Below the pieces are notes generated by a model. That model was not told the origin of the DNA and made no database searches. It was given only the letters and a program-made list of their open reading frames with translations. 33,676 nt of DNA. Source: JBKJZO01 sp046715235 (GTDB lineage: Bacteria; Actinomycetota; Actinomycetes; BP-191). Of the stretch, positions 28,634-33,676 are shown piece after piece. Location: the NCBI GenBank assembly GCA_046715235.1, contig JBKJZO010000072.1, positions 1-33,676 of the forward strand. Direction: 5' to 3'. The number at the start of each line of letters is the position of its first letter. Position 1 is the first letter of the stretch. A program made the translations under genes and the position numbers.

Positions 28634-30351
28634 GCGCGTTCGCGCACGTAGCTTCCAGGAGCCGGCTCGAGCGGTGGGTAGTCCTTGCTGCCCAACCGCC
28701 GCGGCGCCGGCACCTCGGGACCGCCCTGGTCGACGATCCACTTGGCCCAGTCGTCCCACCAGGTGCCGTCCTGCAGTTGCGCGTTGGCCTGCCACTCCTG
28801 CGGGTCGGCGGGAATGGCGTCGTTGGTCCAGTGCTTGGGCTTCGGCCCGGGCGGGTTGACGATGCCCGCGATGTGACCGGACGTGCTCAACACGAAGCGG
28901 TTGTTGCCGCCAAGCAGCTGCGCGGTCTTGTACGCCGACACCCACGGAACGATGTGGTCGTCGACTGCCGCCAGGACGTAGGTGTCGACGTCTACTTTCG
29001 CGGGCTCCAGCTTCTGACCCTCGAGCTCGAACTCGCCGGTCGCGAACTCGTTGTGGAGGTAGCACGACCGGAGGTACTGCGAGTGCATCTTCGCCGGCAT
29101 ACGGGTGCTGTCCTTGTTCCACACTAGCAGGTCGAACGCCGGCGGCTTCTTGCCGAGCAGCCAGTTGTTGACGACGTATGAGAACACCAGGTCGTTGGCG
29201 CGCAGCGCGTCGAAGGTGTGCGCCATCTTGTCGGAGTCGAGGTAGCCCTTCTTCTCCATCTGCTTCTCGAGACCAGCGATGGTGGCTTCATCGGTGAAGA
29301 CGCCGAGTGCACCGGGGAAGCTGAAGTCGGTCAGGGTGTTCAGGAAGGTCGCCGACTTGATCGAGTCGTCGCCGATCGCGGCGTTGTGCGCCAGCCCGAT
29401 CGCGGTCAGCGTGCCGCCGAGGCAGACCGAGAGGGTGTTGACCCGGGGCGCGCCGGTGATCTCACGAACGACCCGGACCGCATCGAGCGGACCCTGCTTC
29501 AGGTAGTCGGCGAGCCCGAGGTCACGCATGCTCCCGTCGGGGTTGCGGTAGCTGATCGCGAAGACGGTGTGACCGTGCTGCACCGCCCATTCGACCAGGC
29601 TCTTACCGGGCGCCAGATCCATGATGTAGTACTTGTTGATCCACGGTGGGCAGAACAGCAGCGGTACGGCGTGCACGTTCTTGGTCTGCGGCTCGTACTG
29701 GATCAGCTCGATCAGGTCGCTCCGGTAGACCACCACACCGGGAGTGGCTCCCATGTTGACGCCGACCTCGAAACCGGTGCTGTCGACCTGCGAGGGCCAG
29801 CCGCCGTTGTTCTTGAGGTCGTTCAGGAAGTTCTTCGCGCCCGCGACCAAGCTCATGCCGCGAGTGCTGAAAGCCTCTCGGATCGCGGCCGGGTTGCCGG
29901 GCAGCGTGTTGGTCGGCGCGAGCGCGTCAAGGATGAAGTTGGCGGCGAACCGGGCCTTCGCGTCCTGATCGGCGCGCAGCTCAGCCGCATCGAGCAACTC
30001 GGAGACGAGCTGGCAGGCCAGTAAGTACTCCTGCTCCAGCAGGAAGTAGGCAGGGTTGTCGGCGTACGCCTTGTCGTTGAAGCGCCGGTCGCCTTTGGCG
30101 GGGGACACGGGGCCGGGCGCGTCGGCGCCGACCGCGCGCATCGCGGCTGCGCGTACTGCAGCACCCACACCGATCGCCGCACGGGCGTTGGCAGCGACCG
30201 TGCCGGTCGGGTGCTTGACGAGGCCTACGCCGGCGGCCGCAAGGGAGCGCAAGAACGAGACGGGGTCGGCGGCGACGAGAGGGTCTTCGGCAATGCCCAG
30301 GCGGTCGAGGACTGCGCGTCCCGCGGACTCAGGACTGATTGCTGACGTCAT
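28630..30351 (-). CDS. phaC: Polyhydroxyalkanoate synthase (class I type)
   Basis: A 573-aa PHA synthase, which polymerises 3-hydroxyacyl-CoA into storage polyester on granules. Start at the ATG at 30349-30351, with AGGAG 11 bases upstream. The lipase-like box is SVCLGGTL with the nucleophile C310; the other triad members are D465 (AAVDDHIVPW) and H493 (STSGHIAGIVNPP). Other family blocks: FCPPWINKYYIMDLAPGKSL, SYRNPDGSMRDLGLADYL, HTVFAISYRN, and the C-terminal WWDDWAKWIVDQGGP. Length and block order fit a single-subunit synthase without a PhaE partner. It is third in a minus-strand group (phasin, regulator, phaC, phaZ) and its stop overlaps phaZ. No ketothiolase or reductase (phaA/phaB) is in the window. 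Confidence 0.95.
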   Translation of the reverse strand: MTSAISPESAGRAVLDRLGIAEDPLVAADPVSFLRSLAAAGVGLVKHPTGTVAANARAAIGVGAAVRAAAMRAVGADAPGPVSPAKGDRRFNDKAYADNPAYFLLEQEYLLACQLVSELLDAAELRADQDAKARFAANFILDALAPTNTLPGNPAAIREAFSTRGMSLVAGAKNFLNDLKNNGGWPSQVDSTGFEVGVNMGATPGVVVYRSDLIELIQYEPQTKNVHAVPLLFCPPWINKYYIMDLAPGKSLVEWAVQHGHTVFAISYRNPDGSMRDLGLADYLKQGPLDAVRVVREITGAPRVNTLSVCLGGTLTAIGLAHNAAIGDDSIKSATFLNTLTDFSFPGALGVFTDEATIAGLEKQMEKKGYLDSDKMAHTFDALRANDLVFSYVVNNWLLGKKPPAFDLLVWNKDSTRMPAKMHSQYLRSCYLHNEFATGEFELEGQKLEPAKVDVDTYVLAAVDDHIVPWVSAYKTAQLLGGNNRFVLSTSGHIAGIVNPPGPKPKHWTNDAIPADPQEWQANAQLQDGTWWDDWAKWIVDQGGPEVPAPRRLGSKDYPPLEPAPGSYVRERA

Positions 30352-30412
30352 GGTGTGCGGTCTCCTAGGCGACCTGGACGACACGAGCCAATCTTCCACC
30401 CCGTGGAGGACT

Positions 30413-30799
30413 TCACGAATCGTCGGTGTTGGCCTCGACGTAGCTCCGGTAAACACTCAGCAAAGCGCGCCGCTGTGCTTCCGACAATCGCCTGTCAGCT
30501 CGGATGGCGCGCTCTGTTGCTTGGTTATCAGGCGTTTCATTGTTGCTGACCAAGCCCGCCTGTTCGAACAGCGTCTCCGCAGACACGTTCAATGCGTCTG
30601 CGATCGACTTGAGCACCCGAACTGAAGGCTCGTGCAGTCCGCGCTCGATCTGGCTCAGGTAGGGGTTGGAGACCTCCGTGAGCGCAGACAGCTGGCGCAG
30701 CGACAGGTTGGCCATTTGCCTCTGTGCACGGATGAAGCTCCCGAGCATGCCCCGTGGGGCATCCTCGGGAGCTTCTACCGGCTCTTGCGTGTTAGCCAT
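30413..30799 (-). CDS. XRE-family regulator of the polyhydroxyalkanoate locus
   Basis: A 128-aa helix-turn-helix protein. After a 15-residue acidic leader the Cro/CI domain reads LGSFIRAQRQMANLSLRQLS, ALTEVSNPYLSQIERGLHEP and SVRVLKSIADALNVSAETLF. The C-terminal 45 residues (RAIRADRRLSEAQRRALLSV) form a charged helix likely used for dimerisation. The gene lies between the phasin-like gene (22 bases) and phaC (61 bases) on the same strand, so it probably regulates this operon, perhaps through the palindrome at 31183-31202. Start at 30799; the ribosome site is poor and an internal ATG (residue 18) is possible. Confidence 0.83.
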   Translation of the reverse strand: MANTQEPVEAPEDAPRGMLGSFIRAQRQMANLSLRQLSALTEVSNPYLSQIERGLHEPSVRVLKSIADALNVSAETLFEQAGLVSNNETPDNQATERAIRADRRLSEAQRRALLSVYRSYVEANTDDS

Positions 30800-30821
30800 C
30801 GTCCGAAACCGTGGACGAAGA

Positions 30822-31118
30822 CTAGGACTTCGCGGGAACGAGCACCTTCGCGAGCGACAGAGCGTAGTCGCGCTGCGCGCTCAGCAGCTCAGCTGCCAAG
30901 TCGAAGGAGAAGAGAGTCGCGGCCTCGACGCTCGGAAGCGCGGGAACGCCCGGAACGACGGGCAGCTCGGGGACGGGAAGAACCGAAACGGCCTTGACCC
31001 AGGACTGGGTGGCGTCGACGGAAAGCTGCTGGCTCTGCTTGATGGTCGCGAGCAGCTGCTCGCTGATCTTCTGCGCGATCGCAGGTACTTCGGTGGTTGC
31101 AGTCTTGGTGGCTGCCAT
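30822..31118 (-). CDS. Phasin-like granule-associated protein
   Basis: A 98-aa protein from the ATG at 31116-31118, with GAGGAG 8 bases upstream; the longer frame has no support. It is an amphipathic helix (IAQKISEQLLATIKQSQQLS then VDATQSWVKAV), a Pro-rich hinge (PVPELPVVPGVPALPSV), and a second helix (SFDLAAELLSAQRDYALSLA). Short, Cys-free helical proteins of this form next to phaC are phasins that coat polyester granules and set their size. It leads the operon, as expected for a protein needed in bulk. The functional call rests on context and helix pattern more than on a strong motif. Confidence 0.72.
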   Translation of the reverse strand: MAATKTATTEVPAIAQKISEQLLATIKQSQQLSVDATQSWVKAVSVLPVPELPVVPGVPALPSVEAATLFSFDLAAELLSAQRDYALSLAKVLVPAKS

Positions 31119-31168
31119 GAATGAGCTCCTCATGTCGGGGATGGGCCAGGCGATGCGGGCGTACGCAC

Positions 31169-31202
31169 ACGATAGACACCGGCTGCTTGACATGTCAAGC
31201 AG
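31169..31202 (-). promoter_or_regulatory. Phasin-phaC operon promoter with a perfect 20-bp palindrome
   Basis: CTGCTTGACATGTCAAGCAG (31183-31202) is a perfect inverted repeat. On the minus strand its TTGACA (31198-31193) is a consensus -35 box, followed after 18 bases by TATCGT (31174-31169), a good -10. The start of the phasin gene is about 50 bases further. A dimer bound to the palindrome would block RNA polymerase; the adjacent XRE protein is the obvious candidate. Confidence 0.75.
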
Positions 31203-31437
31203 TGCCTAGCGCCGGTCGTACGAACTCTTATGGCCTACGTGCGAGCGGATTGGAACCGTGTCAAACCGGATACCTAGCGCCGGCCACAGACCGGCAGTGA
31301 GGACTCCGCCGCCGCATACGACGTCCGGGTCGGCAGTCAGCAGGTCAAGGCGTTCCAGGGCGACCCGGGCCAGCTGAGATACTCGCTGCCGATCTCAGGA
31401 GCTGGTCGTGGCAGTCGGACGGAGCCGCGCAAATCGC
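31203..31437. other. Intergenic region
   Basis: About 235 bases without a credible gene between the phasin promoter and the end of the PaaK-like gene. The 11-mer CCTAGCGCCGG occurs twice (31205-31215 and 31273-31283). No other structure is evident. Confidence 0.5.
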
Positions 31438-33012
31438 TTACAGAACGACGTGACTCAGATCCAGATCCCACGCCGTCGGGGCGGTTGTTTCGAGCTGCCA
31501 CACGTACTCGTTCTTCAACTTGGCCCCGTCGTGCTGGAACGGCCCGGTTCGGAAGTCGTAGAACGCAATGGTCGGACGGGATTGCGGTGGCGACGTACGG
31601 ATGGCGTTGTGGAAGTCACCGTTACGCCGCCGCAGCTCACTGACGACTAGGTCGCGGTAACGGGCCTGGTCGAGGGTCTCGTCAGCGGTCGCGCGCGCCG
31701 TCAGTTGCAACGCAATGTGCAGTTGTCGGTCGCCCCGGTCATCCTCGAAGGCGATGAGCCGATGGTTCTCGACGGCGTCGATCAGGCCTGGCTCGGCGCA
31801 GATGACGTCACGAACCGCGTCGGGTGGGACAACCGCACCGTTGTAGTCGACCGACAGGTCGGAACGGCCGTAGTGGAACAGGAGGGGGAGGTCGAGCACT
31901 TGTCGCTGAATGATGTGCTGGAGTCCCAGCTTGCGCAGCACCGACTCGACATCCCGCACGCGCACGACGTGGCCTCGGTCATGGATGTTGTAGCGAATCC
32001 GCGGACTGATGTTTTCCTTACGCGCGATCGTGACGACGAGTTCGCCAGCAGCGTTCGTTTCGAAGAGGTAGTCGTACGGGTTGAACTGGAAGATCATCGG
32101 CAGCACGCCGTACTCCGCCTGCTTGGTGATCGCGCCGGCAAGTGCTGAGTTGACTGCTATCTCCTGGCGCAACGCCACGGAGAAGTCCGTCTCTATGGCG
32201 AGGTTGATCTCGAGATCCGACGCGCCGTACGACCCGAAGACGCTACGCGCGCGCTTGGCAATGTGGGCGCGCATCGTTTCGCTGATCCCCTCGCCGCCGA
32301 ACGCCGCAACGATGTCGTACTGATTCCAATCGAGTCGAGCGTCGTCGAAGAGTGCCTTGAGAAACGGGGGATAGCCGAGCACGACGTAAGTGAAGTCGCT
32401 GCCAAACTCCGCGATCGTCGAAATGACCTTGTCTCGATCGGGCCCAATCGACTTGATCATCGCGACGTCAGTGAGCGACGCGGTGACGTTCATCCCGGTT
32501 GCCCAGGCACCGAGGGAGAAGCAGTTGAGCACGAACGGTTGCTTCGCGAACGTCCGAGCCGTTCGCGAGTAAGCGACCTGAAGGAGTTGTCGCGTCGCGA
32601 TGCGCTCGTCGCGTCCGCGTACCCAACTCGTGGGCAGCCCAGAACTTCCTGACGATTCGTCGACGACCACGCCGCGTCGTGGCAAGCGGCCGTCGACGCA
32701 GCGATCAGTCACCGGCCAGCGCCGGATGTAGCTGTCCTTATCCATCTCGGGCAGCGCCGCGAAGTTTCGTGCGAGGCCACCGGCCATCGTCAGCCGACCG
32801 GCTACGCCTTGCTCCTTGAGAAACTCGCGGTACGCCGGCACGCGCCGCGCTGCCATCTCGAAAGTTCGCCACGCGCGCCACCTGCCGAGCATCCAGCGCA
32901 GCGGCTCGATGCCGGGCGCGAGCAACAGTTGGTGCGTACTTACCCGTGGCGTGAACAGGCGGACGAACTTGTCCTGCACGAACACGAACGCGAAGACCAG
33001 CAGCCGTCTCAC
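31438..33012 (-). CDS. PaaK/CapK-like adenylate-forming enzyme
   Basis: A 524-aa protein of the phenylacetate-CoA ligase/F390-synthetase-like branch of adenylate-forming enzymes, which activate a carboxylate as an AMP ester. The start is the GTG at 33010-33012, overlapping the previous gene's stop (GTGA) with GGAGGGGG upstream. The ATP loop is DESSGSSGLPTSWVRGRDER (118-137). Further motifs are AAFGGEGISETMRAH (237-251), FGSYGASDLEINLA (near 260) and NIHDRGHVVRV (the hinge region). The N-terminus (RRLLVFAFVFVQDKFVRLF) is hydrophobic and may touch the membrane. The C-terminal part lacks a clear catalytic lysine motif, as in CapK-like relatives. It is coupled to a nitroreductase-like gene. The substrate is unknown. 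Confidence 0.78.
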   Translation of the reverse strand: MRRLLVFAFVFVQDKFVRLFTPRVSTHQLLLAPGIEPLRWMLGRWRAWRTFEMAARRVPAYREFLKEQGVAGRLTMAGGLARNFAALPEMDKDSYIRRWPVTDRCVDGRLPRRGVVVDESSGSSGLPTSWVRGRDERIATRQLLQVAYSRTARTFAKQPFVLNCFSLGAWATGMNVTASLTDVAMIKSIGPDRDKVISTIAEFGSDFTYVVLGYPPFLKALFDDARLDWNQYDIVAAFGGEGISETMRAHIAKRARSVFGSYGASDLEINLAIETDFSVALRQEIAVNSALAGAITKQAEYGVLPMIFQFNPYDYLFETNAAGELVVTIARKENISPRIRYNIHDRGHVVRVRDVESVLRKLGLQHIIQRQVLDLPLLFHYGRSDLSVDYNGAVVPPDAVRDVICAEPGLIDAVENHRLIAFEDDRGDRQLHIALQLTARATADETLDQARYRDLVVSELRRRNGDFHNAIRTSPPQSRPTIAFYDFRTGPFQHDGAKLKNEYVWQLETTAPTAWDLDLSHVVL

Positions 33013-33676
33013 GTCGCCCCCTCCGTCGACACGCTCTCGAGAAGCATTGCCGCGGCAGGGCGCCGATGCGGAGCGGGTGGTTCCTTGCTGTGCCCGAAGC
33101 GGAAGAGCATCCACGCCATCCGCTCTTCGCCCTCCTGCGCGGAGACGGCATCGGCGAACTCAGCATGCGCGCCCGGGTTCGTGATGACGGTCCCGAACGG
33201 GTGCAGATGGACGCCGTGCGCGGTCATGTGGAGCCAGATTCGCATGAACGTGCGGCCTGCGTTCATGAAGTCACGGGGCGTGGCGAACGGACCCTCGATC
33301 CAGCCCAACTGACGTACGCCGCGCAACGTGCGCAGGTACACGGAACGCAGCACCGCGCCGACAACCGGGGCCGCCCACAGCTCGCGGTGGCTCATTGCGA
33401 ACCTGAGCACCGGCCCTGGGAGCAGGAGCGTCTCCGAGCTGAGGCCATCGCCCGATTGAGCGGCTTCGCGCCGAGAGAAGCGCAACCAGTGCATGATCTC
33501 CGCATGTACGGCGTCGTTGCGCAGGTCTGAGAACAGCGTCGCCTGATTGATGCGCACGACGCGCCGAACCAGACGGGGGTCGGCCGTCGTGCGGAACGTG
33601 TGCCCGGCGGCGGGGGCCCCCAACGCGGCCGCATAAGAAAACCCCCGCGGTAAGAGTGTGGCGGGGGACGGGGGGG
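33009..33676 (-). CDS. Nitroreductase-like protein, 5' end cut by window edge
   Basis: The frame is open to the end of the window, so the N-terminal part is missing; about 220 residues are visible. From GHTFRTTADPRLVRRVVRIN through the WLRFSRREAAQSGDGLSSET, LRSVYLRTLRGVRQLGWIEG and AGRTFMRIWLHMTAHGVHLH segments to PFGTVITNPG, it resembles the C-terminal half of FMN-dependent nitroreductase-fold proteins. The last 20 or so bases before the edge are G-rich and may be corrupt. Its stop overlaps the start of the PaaK-like gene, so the two act together. A redox step on a carboxylate activated by the partner, or on a tethered product, is plausible but unproven. Confidence 0.6.
   Translation of the reverse strand, partial: PPSPATLLPRGFSYAAALGAPAAGHTFRTTADPRLVRRVVRINQATLFSDLRNDAVHAEIMHWLRFSRREAAQSGDGLSSETLLLPGPVLRFAMSHRELWAAPVVGAVLRSVYLRTLRGVRQLGWIEGPFATPRDFMNAGRTFMRIWLHMTAHGVHLHPFGTVITNPGAHAEFADAVSAQEGEERMAWMLFRFGHSKEPPAPHRRPAAAMLLESVSTEGAT

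Overview
The window is 33.7 kb of very GC-rich DNA with dense GTG/ATG-started genes, 4-base start/stop overlaps and several leaderless-looking promoters. Together with the gene content (an ECF sigma/anti-sigma pair, an actinobacterial-type inositol-1-phosphate synthase, a TIGR03086 protein, a DUF6421 operon, polyhydroxyalkanoate genes and a giant single-chain acyl-CoA carboxylase) this points to a high-GC actinobacterium. I cannot place it to genus. Both window ends run into G-homopolymer sequence, so this looks like one whole assembly contig with poor ends. The first and last genes are cut.

Layout. (1) 1-3608: a HAD phosphatase fragment and a secreted beta-lactamase-fold protein (minus strand), diverging from methionine aminopeptidase (map); then a wrecked MFS transporter and a small lipoprotein. 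(2) 3889-7768: a tightly coupled minus-strand operon of a DUF6421 protein, an SDR oxidoreductase and an L-threonine-aldolase-like PLP enzyme, with a palindrome in its promoter region. (3) 7847-9731: a cyclase-family hydrolase, a cupin and an SRPBCC-like protein. (4) 9902-17408: a two-gene plus-strand cassette of an 1836-residue carboxylase (biotin carboxylase, biotin carrier, central region and carboxyltransferase in one chain) and a 650-residue KAS III enzyme with an unknown N-terminal domain. (5) 17409-26140: a rearranged accessory region with a serine resolvase, a TetR regulator facing an alpha/beta hydrolase, fragments of a carboxymuconolactone decarboxylase and of a mobile-element zinc-ribbon protein, a beheaded secreted protein, a sigma/anti-sigma pair, a DMT transporter and a beheaded ino1. 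Four copies of a 20-27 bp repeat lie here as two nested inverted pairs. (6) 26161-28633: a MaoC/MFE-type 3-hydroxyacyl-CoA dehydrogenase, a DinB/TIGR03086 protein and a PhaZ-like depolymerase. (7) 28630-31202: phaC, an XRE regulator and a phasin-like protein behind a promoter with a perfect 20-bp palindrome. (8) 31438-33676: a PaaK/CapK-like adenylate-forming enzyme coupled to a nitroreductase-like protein cut by the window end.

How it fits together. The right third is a polyester-storage locus (phasin, regulator, synthase, depolymerase) transcribed as one unit. The carboxylase/KAS III pair could make malonyl-CoA and condense it in one local pathway; whether the product feeds lipid, polyester or another metabolite cannot be read from sequence. 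The 17.4-26.1 kb segment is a recombination zone: intact genes are interleaved with at least three truncated ones, and one repeat copy sits exactly at the ino1 breakpoint.
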